Source: Kineosporiaceae bacterium
GTDB taxonomy: Bacteria > Actinomycetota > Actinomycetes > Actinomycetales > Kineosporiaceae
Assembly: GCA_016713225.1 (NCBI GenBank)
Contig: JADJPO010000001.1
Coordinates: 806,001 to 870,000, forward strand
DNA length: 64,000 bases
Reading direction: 5' to 3'
Positions 42,984-50,626 of this stretch are shown piece by piece (position 1 is the stretch's first letter; each line of letters starts with the position of its first letter). Below the pieces are notes generated by a model that saw only the letters and a program-made list of their open reading frames with translations, was not told the origin of the DNA and did no database searches. The position numbers and the translations under genes were made by a program.

Positions 42984-43402
42984 TTGTTGTCGATACGGGT
43001 CCGATCGTTGCGGCGGCGTTGACTCGCGATGTCCATCACCGGGCGTGCGTGGATCTGTTCACGGCTGCGCATCTGGCCGGGGAGCGGTTGGTGGTTCCGG
43101 CGCCGGTGGTGGCGGAGGTGTGTTTCCTGGTCCAACGCGAGGCGGGGTCGCGGGCCGAGGCGGCGTTCCTGGCGTCGCTGGCGGAGGGCGATTTCGCGGT
43201 CGTCGACCTGGAGCCGGGGGACTGGCGCAGGGCCTCGGAGTTGGTGCTCCAATATGGCGACTTCCCGTTGGGCTTCGTGGACGCGGCCGTCGTGACCGTC
43301 GCTGAACGCTTGGACGTCGTCGAGATCGCCACGATCGATCGGCGCCACTTCGCTGCGGTCCGGCCACGGCATGTCGCGGCGTTCACGATCCTGCCGCAAT
43401 GA
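42980..43402 (+). CDS. vapC: VapC-type PIN-domain ribonuclease toxin
   Basis: A 140-residue PIN-domain nuclease. The first acidic residue is in IVVDTGPIVAAAL, later conserved acids are in VPAPVVAEVCFLVQRE, then GFVDAAVVTVAERL, and ATIDRRHFAAVRP. These four positions form the metal-binding site of VapC toxins, which cleave tRNA or rRNA. It directly follows vapB with a 4-base overlap. It is expected to be neutralised by the antitoxin and autoregulated as a complex. Confidence 0.92.
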   Translation: MIVVDTGPIVAAALTRDVHHRACVDLFTAAHLAGERLVVPAPVVAEVCFLVQREAGSRAEAAFLASLAEGDFAVVDLEPGDWRRASELVLQYGDFPLGFVDAAVVTVAERLDVVEIATIDRRHFAAVRPRHVAAFTILPQ

Positions 43403-43543
43403 CACCAAGCGGGGACCGCTGGTTGGCGGACACCGTGTCGGTTGAGGACGTTGCCAGCCCGTGAAGGTCGGACCCGCCGACCGGCGCGGCCCATGGCGAC
43501 CGGCTGGGTAGAGACGTGCGGACCGACCGGTGGAGGAGCACAC

Positions 43544-43819
43544 ATGGAGCCCGGCCAGCTGGCGCTGATCCCGGTGACGTTCGTCGAGGACCGCGATGGT
43601 CGGGCGCTCGTCCGGCTGCCGAACGGGTCGAAGACGTCGATCGAGTACGACGTGCTTGACGCCCGAGCAGCCCTGACGCACTTCATCCGGTCGGTCGACG
43701 GCCGAGGCGTCACGGCCTTGTGCATGATCTGTCGCGACCTTCAGGAGACCGACGGTTGGAGTGAGGCTGTGGCTGCTGCGGAGCGTCACCACCGCGCCGA
43801 TCACGAGTCTCGCACTTGA
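43544..43819 (+). CDS. Small hypothetical protein
   Basis: A 91-residue soluble acidic protein beginning EPGQLALIPVTFVEDRDGRA and continuing to DVLDARAALTHFIRSVDGRG. GGAGGAG stands 4-6 bases before the ATG at 43544, and codon use matches a real gene. I do not recognise the family. The first about 40 residues look like a small beta-barrel; a helical end (DGWSEAVAAAERHHR) follows. It sits within the second island segment. Confidence 0.6.
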   Translation: MEPGQLALIPVTFVEDRDGRALVRLPNGSKTSIEYDVLDARAALTHFIRSVDGRGVTALCMICRDLQETDGWSEAVAAAERHHRADHESRT

Positions 43820-44419
43820 ATACGACACTAGAAGCGCGTCCTGCCGTCGGGCTGGCCTCGGGCTGGCCAGCGTCGAGGACGCCAAGCGGCATCGTCATCG
43901 CGTCCGTCGTCTTCTCGACGTAGGTCATGCGCCCCGTGATCGCCAGAAAGATGCCCCACAACTCCGATATCGGCATCTCAATGCCTCGGCGATCCTTTCC
44001 GAGTAATTGGTCAGTTCGCGCGTCAAGGCAACCACAGCTGACTCCGGGCTAGGCATCGACCCAGTTTCGTCGTGCTCGGCTATTTCAGTCCCTCGAACTG
44101 CGCTTGGCCTTCCGCAGTGTGAAGGCGGAGCCTCCACCCTCGCCGTCCTCGAAGATCACGGCGCCCTTGTCCGGATCGGCGGGTTCGGGCCGCGACTGCA
44201 CCCTCGACTATGAAGAGACAGGAAACCACGGGCTGGGCTACTGCCTCACCGTATTGAGCCGCGGGTCCTTTAGCCCGTAGTACCAACGGTGTGAGTGGCC
44301 GCCTGAACCCTGACCGTGTGGCCATTACGGAACTGGACGTGTCCGTGCCCGGCACGTCGGCCTATACTGGATTCAGGGGAGTTGTCCATCACTCGCAGCG
44401 AGGGAAGGGGTGATGCGGC
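43820..44419. other. Stretch without a confident gene inside the island
   Basis: Six hundred bases with only short and broken reading frames on both strands. One minus-strand fragment near 43925-44070 encodes a plausible helix (ESAVVALTRELTNYSERIAE) but has no start, ribosome site or continuation. It may be debris of a former gene. Confidence 0.5.
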
Positions 44420-44842
44420 GTGATCGATTATAACTGGTCCAATCCGCGCTGCTTCGCTGGAGTGTGTTTGGGAATGCGCCAGTCAGAAGTCCCGGAAGTT
44501 CTACCCGGCGGTGTTTGGGAGTTTCTGGAACCAGATCTCGATCCAGCGCGCGAGTCCCCCTTCTGGATTGTGAGGAACATGGGGCTGATGGTCAGTTGTA
44601 CGCAAGAGATCGTCGTAGGAATCAGCAGTTCCTCACACTTCATTTTCCGCGGCGTTGACTTGATTGGCCTATCGCTCGAACGGGCACTGGAGGTTTTGGG
44701 GCATCCGGATGCCGCTCCTGCGGATAGCGAAGAGGATGAATGCACTTTCGTGGAGACCTCTGCCGGCGTCGAGCTGATGTCCAGGGATGGAGTGATCTCC
44801 TTGGCGGAGATCGGTGATCCTGAGTTGATTTCAGAAGACTGA
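44420..44842 (+). CDS. Hypothetical island protein of lower GC content
   Basis: A 140-residue protein beginning IDYNWSNPRCFAGVCLGMRQ and ending with an acidic tail. Its codon use is clearly less GC-biased than that of neighbours (many A/T third positions), in keeping with recent transfer. GAAGGGG lies about 10 bases before the GTG start. A segment GVDLIGLSLERALEVLGHPD resembles short immunity-protein folds, but I cannot name the family. No toxin partner is adjacent. Confidence 0.6.
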   Translation: MIDYNWSNPRCFAGVCLGMRQSEVPEVLPGGVWEFLEPDLDPARESPFWIVRNMGLMVSCTQEIVVGISSSSHFIFRGVDLIGLSLERALEVLGHPDAAPADSEEDECTFVETSAGVELMSRDGVISLAEIGDPELISED

Positions 44843-45155
44843 CTCAGGCTGTCGTCTGTCTGCGGTGCGCCGGGATGGGATGTCTCTCCGCGACTACGTC
44901 AACTGCGCACCCGGCAGCCACGGGCAGTGCCAGAGATGATCGGCCTGAACACCCGCGACGCCCGCCCCTCGCGTTCACCCACGAGATCTTCGCAGACGCG
45001 ATGGGTGAGAGGACCAGCGTAGTCGGGCGAACGGCCCAGACTTCTGAACGTTTCTGACCGCGCACCCGCTCAGGCCTCCTCCAAGGCGCTCTCAGCCGCT
45101 CACAGCAAGATCACGATTCCAGGAAGAACATGCAGGTCAGATGCCATATCGGCGG

Positions 45156-45198
45156 GTGGCCAGGGGCGGGGTCGAACCGCCGACCTTCCGATTTTCAG
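45156..45198 (-). repeat. tRNA-Phe 3'-half fragment, attachment-site relic 3 (perfect copy)
   Basis: All 43 bases match 49081-49123 of the complete tRNA-Phe gene region. The sites TGCAGGTCAG (45131-45140) and CTGACCTGCA (45228-45237) flank it as an inverted pair, and both recur near other copies, suggesting integrase arm-type sites. The stretch 44843-45391 holds no gene besides this junction. Confidence 0.95.
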
Positions 45199-45391
45199 AA
45201 GGACGACCGATCATGATCAACGTTGCGCTGACCTGCAATGATGCGGCTGACTGCATAATTGATCTTCAATTCTGGCGCGGATCCGGCGCGGTCAGCCACA
45301 GCCAGTTGGGCACGTCTGGTGACGGCTGGACGCCGGCCCTGCCTGGACCCATGCGGAGGTGGAGGGCTGTGGTCGGTGCGAGTAGTCCTGG

Positions 45392-45703
45392 TCATGCCCA
45401 CGGACCGTCGAGGTCGATGGTGATGTCGACGAGCTCGACCGCGCCGTCCGGCGCGAGTTGTCCGACTACCGCGATCATGGGAACGACTCGACCGGCCTGG
45501 ATCAGGAGTCGGTACTCGGGCCGGCCGGGGAACTGCTCGGGAAGGGTGTCCCATCCGGTGGCGAACTTCTCGACGATCGCCAACAGCTCGTACGCCTCGA
45601 ACTCGGCCGATGTGGGTTCGTCGTTGGCGCCGCGCTCGTCACCCAGTTGGGCGTCGATCACGGCGAAGAAGTCCGGGGTTGCCCGAACGATGCGGCGAAT
45701 CAC
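45392..45703 (-). CDS. Possible toxin of a two-gene module
   Basis: A 103-residue protein, IRRIVRATPDFFAVIDAQLG then FEAYELLAIVEKFATGWDTL, ending GAVELVDITIDLDGPWA. The small size, the position 8 bases after a 59-residue gene and the IRRIVRATPDFF start recall RelE/ParE-like toxins, but I see no catalytic residue set that proves it. It may also be an unrelated small protein that travels with the 59-residue gene. It is inside the third island segment. Confidence 0.5.
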   Translation of the reverse strand: MIRRIVRATPDFFAVIDAQLGDERGANDEPTSAEFEAYELLAIVEKFATGWDTLPEQFPGRPEYRLLIQAGRVVPMIAVVGQLAPDGAVELVDITIDLDGPWA

Positions 45704-45711
45704 AGCCGCAG

Positions 45712-45891
45712 TCAGGAGGCGTTGCCGCGTAGCCGGGCCTCTCGGTCGAGAATCCGCTGCCGCTGCGCCTCGAGTGCCGGCTCGAACTCCTCAGGTACCT
45801 CGTCGAGGTCGTAGATGATCGAGTCCTCAAAGGACTGGTCGCGCTCGGCAGGCGTCATCGCCTCGAGCTCACTGACCGTGATGACCCGCAT
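45712..45891 (-). CDS. Possible antitoxin of a two-gene module
   Basis: A 59-residue acidic protein, RVITVSELEAMTPAERDQSF, then VPEEFEPALEAQRQRILDRE. The composition (Glu-rich helices, short) is typical for antitoxins. GGAGGGC stands directly before the ATG at 45891. The following 103-residue gene starts 8 bases downstream and they are probably co-translated. Confidence 0.5.
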   Translation of the reverse strand: MRVITVSELEAMTPAERDQSFEDSIIYDLDEVPEEFEPALEAQRQRILDREARLRGNAS

Positions 45892-46113
45892 CTGCCCTCC
45901 ACCCGTTCGATCCTCACTACAGCGTAGCCAGCACCCCCGACAACGTCTTGTCTTGTCCGAGGGCACACGCATCCGCCCATGAACGACGAGAGCGGCTGCA
46001 TGTCGCCGATGCTGCGCCAGCAGCAGGTCGGTGGTGTCGTCGTCGGTCACGACCAGGGGTTGAGTCTCGACTGGGCGGCCGCGATGCGACGTCTGGCCCT
46101 TCGATGATGACCA

Positions 46114-46203
46114 CACGGCTCGGTACAGGTCCCGGTACTGCATGCAGACCTGGCGCGCCTGCGACGTCGTGAACGTCGCCGGGAGATCCACCAACCCGAC
46201 CAT
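46114..46203 (-). pseudogene. AbiEi-like antitoxin N-terminal fragment
   Basis: The minus-strand frame beginning at 46203 reads VGLVDLPATFTTSQARQVCM and then QYRDLYR. This resembles the N-terminal domain of type IV AbiEi antitoxins (FTTAQAR..RDLYR). Only about 30 codons match before similarity is lost, so it is a fragment. Upstream on the same strand lies the IS21 insertion. Confidence 0.35.
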
Positions 46204-46275
46204 GAATGAAGCCCTACTCCCTTGCTGGTCGTAAGGACAGGAATTCATACATAGCGCTCGTGTCCCGTCATCACG

Positions 46276-46361
46276 ATGTCAGTGGACGGCTCGGGCACTG
46301 CTGACAACCTGGAGCGATTCATCCTCCCCAGCGAGGCTGGCCCGGCCTGGCCGCCCCTCGC
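46276..46361 (+). pseudogene. 5' part of an ORF split by the IS21 element
   Basis: The frame starts SVDGSGTADNLERFILPSEA and stops being coding at the IS end (46362). If the IS and one 5-bp duplicate are removed, it continues in frame into 48843 (LAALADHDFSAAALRQAAQR), giving a helix-turn-helix-like small protein common in actinobacteria. Confidence 0.6.
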
Positions 46362-46474
46362 TGTCCGTGGCCATGAGAAAGTCCCCACTGGTGGCCAGGT
46401 GGTGGTCCCCGCTGGTGGCCGGTTAGAAGTCCCCACTCCTCGCGTGTCCTGTCCGGGGTGAGTGGCCCTGCGCG

Positions 46475-48003
46475 GTGACGGTGTCGGTGCCAACCAGACA
46501 TCGGATCGACCGCGCAGGGGTGCCTGTATTGAAGAACGCGAGGGAACGGATGGACATCTTGGCTGCCTACCGTGAGGTGGGGAGTTATCGAGCGGCCGCA
46601 GTGATCTGCGGGACGACGCACAAGACGGTGCGGCGGGTCGTCGAACGACACAACGCCGGTGATGGCGGATCGGAACGCCAGGGCCGGGGCCACAACTACG
46701 ACGAGGTCAGCTCGCTGGTCGCGGACAAGGTCCGCGCGACGCACGGGAAGATCAGCGCGAAGCGGCTGTTACCGGCTGCCCGCGCAGCGGGCTATGGGGG
46801 TCGGCCCGCAACTTCCGGCGGCTGGTCGCGGCGCAGAAGGCGGCCTGGCGGCGGGGTCATCATCGGGGCCGTCGTCCGGCGGTGTGGACGCCCGGGGACA
46901 CGCTGGTGATCGATTGGGGTGTCCAGGCGGGGGTGCACGTGTTCTGCGCGGTGTTGGCCTGGTCGCGGATCCGGTTCGTCCGGTTCGCCGCCGACGAGAA
47001 GGCGTCCACCACACTCGGGCTGCTCGCAGAGTGCTTCGAGGTCCTCGGTGGGGTCCCGAAGACCGTGTTGGCCGACCGGATGGGCTGCCTGAAGGCTGGG
47101 GTGGTCGCCGATGTGGTGGTTCCGACCGCGGACTATGTCCGGTTCGCCACCCACTACGGGTTCCGGCCGGACTTCTGCCAGGCCGCGGATCCGGAGTCGA
47201 AAGGGATCGTGGAGGCGCTGGTCGGGTATGCCAAGCGGGACCTGATGGTGCCGGCCGAACCGTCGGTGAGTGATCTGGGCGGCGCGAACCGGGCCGCCGG
47301 CCACTGGTGCGCCGAGGTCAACACGGTGGTCCATTCGGAGATCTGCGCCGTCCCCGCCGAGCGGCTCGAGGCCGAACGGGACCTACTCGGGCCGTTGCCG
47401 TCGCTGCGGCTCGAGGTCGGCGCTGCGCCGATCAGCCGCAAGGTCGACAAGCTGTCCTGTGTCCGGTTCGGGTCGGCCCGCTACTCGGTCCCGAACCGGC
47501 TCATCGGCACCAGCGTGCTGCTCACCGTGCTGGACGCGCGGGTGCAGGTGCTGGAGGCGTTCACCGGTGAGGTCGTCGCCGAACACACCCTGGTCGCCCC
47601 GGGTGAGACCAGCATCCTTGATGAGCACTACGGCTCGACCCGCCCGGACAAGCCACGTCGCGCGCCGCGACCGAAAACCGTTGTGGAGAAACGGTTCCTG
47701 GCCCTGGGTGAGGTCGCTGAGGCGTTCCTGGTCGGTGCGGCCGCGGCCGGGGTGAGCCGGCTGCCCGGCGAGCTGGAACAGATCCTGGTCCTGCACGATG
47801 CCCACGGCCACGAGGCGTTGCTCGCGGCGCTGGCCCGGGCGGTCGAGTTCGGGCGGTGGCGCGCCGACGACGTCCGCTCCATCCTCGCCGCCGCCGGTGC
47901 CGCACCCACACCGCGCCCGGCGGGCGAAGCCTTGGTCATGACCCTGCCCTCGGTGCCGACCCGGTCCCTGGCCGACTACGCGATCGGTGGTGAGTTGTCG
48001 TGA
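46475..48003 (+). pseudogene. istA: istA transposase, frameshifted
   Basis: IS21 transposase. The N-terminal helix-turn-helix (LAAYREVGSYRAAAVICGTT) lies in one frame; the catalytic core lies in another (LVIDWGVQAGVHVFCAVLAW, then CFEVLGGVPKTVLADRMGCL, and PESKGIVEALVGYAKRDL with D, D and E). The switch is at the G run 46796-46800, where one G appears to be missing; the full length 1529 bases is one short of a whole number of codons. The C-terminal part is the Mu-transposase-like beta-barrel. It may be a real mutation, a sequencing error or a slippage site. Confidence 0.9.
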
Positions 48004-48775
48004 CCACCGCAGCGCCGCCGCTGGCCGCCGACCTCAACGAGGGCCTGAAACGGCTGAAGATGGCCGCGATGCGTCGTCTCGCCCCCGAGCTGCTCATCAC
48101 CGCCAAGACCCAACGCTGGAGCCCGGAGGAGTTCCTGCGCACCCTGGTCGAGGCCGAGATCACCGCCCGCGATGAGTCCAATGCCCGCAACCGGATGCGG
48201 TCGGCGGCGTTCCCGGTGGTCAAGACGCTGGAGGAGTTCGACGTCGCCGCATCCTCCATCCCGAAGGCAACGTTCGACTACCTCGCATCCCTGGAGTGGA
48301 TCCGCGGCAAGGAGAACACCTGTTTCATCGGGCCGGCCGGCACCGGCAAATCGCATTGCCTGGTCGCTCCGGGGTCGCCGCCGTCGAGGCCGGACACCGC
48401 GTCCGCTACTACACCGCCGCCGACCTCGTCGAAACCCTCTACCGCGCCCTGGCCGACAACTCCGTCGGCAGAGTGATCGAGAACCTGCTGCGCAACGACG
48501 TCGTCCTGGTCGACGAACTCGGGTTCGCGCCCCTGGACGACACCGGCGCCCAACTGCTGTTCCGGTTCGTCGCCGCCGCCTACGAACGTCGCTCCCTGGG
48601 CATCGGCTCGCACTGGCCGTTCGAGTCCTGGGGCCGGTTCCTGCCCGAACACACCACCGCCGTCAGCCTCCTCGACCGGCTCCTGCACCACTGCCACACC
48701 GTGGTCACCGACGGCGACTCCTACCGGATGAAACAAGCCCGAGCCCGGGGAGGTGCCACCAAGAACACACGCTGA
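48000..48775 (+). pseudogene. istB: istB ATPase helper, frameshifted
   Basis: AAA+ transposition helper. It starts at a GTG overlapping the istA stop. The N-terminal part reads LNEGLKRLKMAAMRRLAPEL and Walker A GPAGTGKSH; then the frame shifts near 48368-48374, and continues as VAAVEAGHRVRYYTAADLVE, with Walker B VVLVDELGFAPL and the C-terminal SRMKQ-like DSYRMKQARAR. The overall length again lacks one base. Without repair the ATPase cannot be made from one frame. Confidence 0.9.
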
Positions 48776-48837
48776 TCAACCCCGAGGAGTGGGGACTTCC
48801 AACTGGCCACCAACGGGGACCACAACCTGGCCATTGA

Positions 48838-49076
48838 CACTCGCGGCGCTCGCCGACCACGACTTCAGTGCTGCGGCGTTGCGTCAAGCAGCTCAGCGAG
48901 GTCGCCTGGGCGCCCTGCACGGCCCGGACGGCGTGTGGCGCAGTTTCCGCAAGGCTGTCGAGGCCTACCGGCAGACGCGACACAGGCGACGGCCCCACGC
49001 GAGACGTTGCACCAGACTGAAACTGAGACGGACCCACCCGGAGCGGATCAAGAAACCCGGTAAACCTGCAGGTCAG
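48838..49076 (+). pseudogene. 3' part of the ORF split by the IS21 element
   Basis: Continues the frame of 46276-46361: ALADHDFSAAALRQAAQRGR, then LHGPDGVWRSFRKAVEAYRQ. It resembles actinobacterial small DNA-binding-like proteins. The frame lacks a stop before the tRNA-Phe gene, so its natural end was already lost at the attachment junction. Confidence 0.6.
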
Positions 49077-49081
49077 AGAGG

Positions 49082-49155
49082 TGGCCAGGGGCGGGGTCGA
49101 ACCGCCGACCTTCCGATTTTCAGTCGGACGCTCGTACCAACTGAGCTACCTGGCC
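49082..49155 (-). tRNA. tRNA-Phe (GAA)
   Basis: A full cloverleaf on the minus strand: acceptor GGCCAGG pairs with CCTGGCC, D arm GCTC...GAGC, anticodon loop CTGAAAA (anticodon GAA), T arm GGCGG-TTCGACC-CCGCC, discriminator A. CCA is not encoded. Its 3' half is the attachment target of the island to its left: the three relics at 40819, 42510 and 45156 carry this half. Confidence 0.97.
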
Positions 49156-49253
49156 GCGACATCCTGCGCCGTCCGGGTGGGAGCGTGGGCGCCGCAAGAG
49201 CGTCGCAAGCATACCCACCGGCGGGCTGTCGGTCGAACCAATCATCGACGACG

Positions 49254-50369
49254 ATGCTGCCCATGCGGCGCCCGAGCGGACAGGCCAGACGTTCCCGGGT
49301 GCCGTCGTCCACTCTGGCGGTGGTGGCCTTCGCCGGCCTGATGATCCTCGGCGCCCTCATCGGGTTCGTGGTGCCCCGGCTGTGGCACGGCCTGGGGTCG
49401 GTTGGGACGGCGGCATGGCTCGCGCTCACAGCCGGTGCGCTCACGGCGCTGCTCGTGCTGGCCGCCCTGCTCACCTGGGCACGCCGGATGCGTTGGCCCG
49501 CGCGGCTCGCCCTTCTGGTCGCCGTGGCCGTGACGCTCTATGGCCTCGGTCTGCCGACCGGTCTCGCCACGGCCGCCGTGTTCCCGCCCCGGGCCGACCT
49601 GGGCAACCGAACCCCCGCCGATCTCGGCCTGGCCGGCGCCGAGGTCCGGTTCACCACGGCCGACGGGGTCCGGCTCGCCGGCTGGTACGTGCCGTCGTCC
49701 ACTGGTGCGGCGGTGGCCGTCGTTCCCGGGGCGACGTCGTCCCGCACGGGCGTGCTCGGGCAGGCCGCGGTGCTCGCCCGGCGCGGCTACGGGGTGCTGT
49801 TGGTCGACCCGCGGGGGATGGGCCACAGTGACGGCCACGGGATGAACCTCGGCTGGACTGGTGATCTCGACCTCGTTGCGGCCGTCGACTTCCTCGCGGC
49901 CCGGCCCGACGTGCGCCCGACCCGGATCGGGCTGCTGGGCGAATCCCTGGGCGGCGAGATGGCGATCGGCTCCGCCGGGACCGATCCGCGGGTTGGCGCC
50001 GTGGTCGCCGAGGGCGCGACCAACCGGGTCGCGGCCGACAAGGCCTGGCTGACCTCGGTCTACGGCGTCCGCGGCACCGCCCAGCGCGCCGTCGATCACG
50101 TGACTCAGACCCTCACCAGCCTCGCGAGCGGCACGGCGCCGCCGGCATCCCTCGCCTCGTCGGCGCGTGCGACGGCGCCGCGTCCAATCCTGCTCGTCGC
50201 GGCGGGCGAGGTGCCCGACGAGCAGCACGCCGCGACCTGGATCGCCGCCAGTCGATCCCACGTCTCGATCTGGGTGGTGCCGGGCGCTCAGCACACGGGT
50301 GGGCTCACCGCTCAACCTCGGGAATGGGAGAAGCGCGTGATCGATTTCTTCGATCACGCGCTTCGTTGA
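49254..50369 (+). CDS. Membrane-anchored alpha/beta hydrolase
   Basis: A 371-residue protein. Three hydrophobic segments in the first 105 residues (TLAVVAFAGLMILGALIGFV, AWLALTAGALTALLVLAALL, LALLVAVAVTLYGLG) anchor it in the membrane. The rest is an alpha/beta hydrolase: GYGVLLVDPRGMGHSDG, nucleophile elbow GLLGESLGGEMAIG (Ser of GESLG), and a C-terminal His in VVPGAQHTGGL. Members resemble bacterial dienelactone-hydrolase/ABHD-like esterases; the substrate is unknown. The ATG at 49254 is tentative, since no clear ribosome site precedes it. It lies between tRNA-Phe and tRNA-Asp. Confidence 0.85.
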   Translation: MLPMRRPSGQARRSRVPSSTLAVVAFAGLMILGALIGFVVPRLWHGLGSVGTAAWLALTAGALTALLVLAALLTWARRMRWPARLALLVAVAVTLYGLGLPTGLATAAVFPPRADLGNRTPADLGLAGAEVRFTTADGVRLAGWYVPSSTGAAVAVVPGATSSRTGVLGQAAVLARRGYGVLLVDPRGMGHSDGHGMNLGWTGDLDLVAAVDFLAARPDVRPTRIGLLGESLGGEMAIGSAGTDPRVGAVVAEGATNRVAADKAWLTSVYGVRGTAQRAVDHVTQTLTSLASGTAPPASLASSARATAPRPILLVAAGEVPDEQHAATWIAASRSHVSIWVVPGAQHTGGLTAQPREWEKRVIDFFDHALR

Positions 50370-50370
50370 G

Positions 50371-50444
50371 CGACCCCGACGGGACTCGAACCCGCGACCT
50401 CCGCCGTGACAGGGCGGCGCGCTAACCAACTGCGCTACGGGGCC
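50371..50444 (-). tRNA. tRNA-Asp (GTC)
   Basis: Cloverleaf on the minus strand: acceptor GGCCCCG with CGGGGTC, anticodon loop CTGTCAC (anticodon GTC), T arm GCGGG-TTCGAGT-CCCGT, discriminator G as for all Asp tRNAs. CCA is not encoded. It starts 1 base after the hydrolase stop. Confidence 0.97.
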
Positions 50445-50469
50445 TTGGTGGTACCAAGACCTTCTTGCG

Positions 50470-50542
50470 TGCCCCCAACGGGATTCGAACCCGTGCTACC
50501 GCCTTGAAAGGGCGGCGTCCTAGGCCTCTAGACGATGAGGGC
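50470..50542 (-). tRNA. tRNA-Glu (TTC)
   Basis: Cloverleaf on the minus strand: acceptor GCCCTCA with TGGGGGC-type partner, anticodon loop CTTTCAA (anticodon TTC), T arm with GTTCGAATC, discriminator A. It forms a cluster with tRNA-Asp, 25 bases away, and probably shares its transcript. Confidence 0.97.
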
Positions 50543-50626
50543 GTCAGCGACGACCCCAGACGTCCAGGACCCGTCGAGGACGTCCACAGCATAGGGGTAC
50601 GCGGCCACCATCTCCAAAGCGCGAGT

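Larger units (their letters stand above)
46362..48837. mobile_element. IS21-family insertion sequence, 2476 bp
   Basis: Bounded by TGT...ACA ends and directly flanked by the 5-bp repeat CTCGC (46357-46361 and 48838-48842). Each terminus carries IS21-style multiple inverted repeats built on GGCCA...AGTCCCC (left units around 46370-46440, right units around 48781-48832). It contains istA and istB. Both carry one single-base deletion, so the copy is probably inactive unless rescued by frameshifting. Confidence 0.93.

Noticed and set aside
43925..44137. A 70-codon minus-strand gene
   Set aside because: It has one plausible helix but no ribosome site and no recognisable family; kept only as debris in the 43820-44419 entry.
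48753..50369. A 538-codon open frame that runs through the IS21 end, the tRNA-Phe gene and the hydrolase gene
   Set aside because: It crosses a tRNA and an IS terminus; only the hydrolase part (from 49254) and the split-ORF part are real coding.
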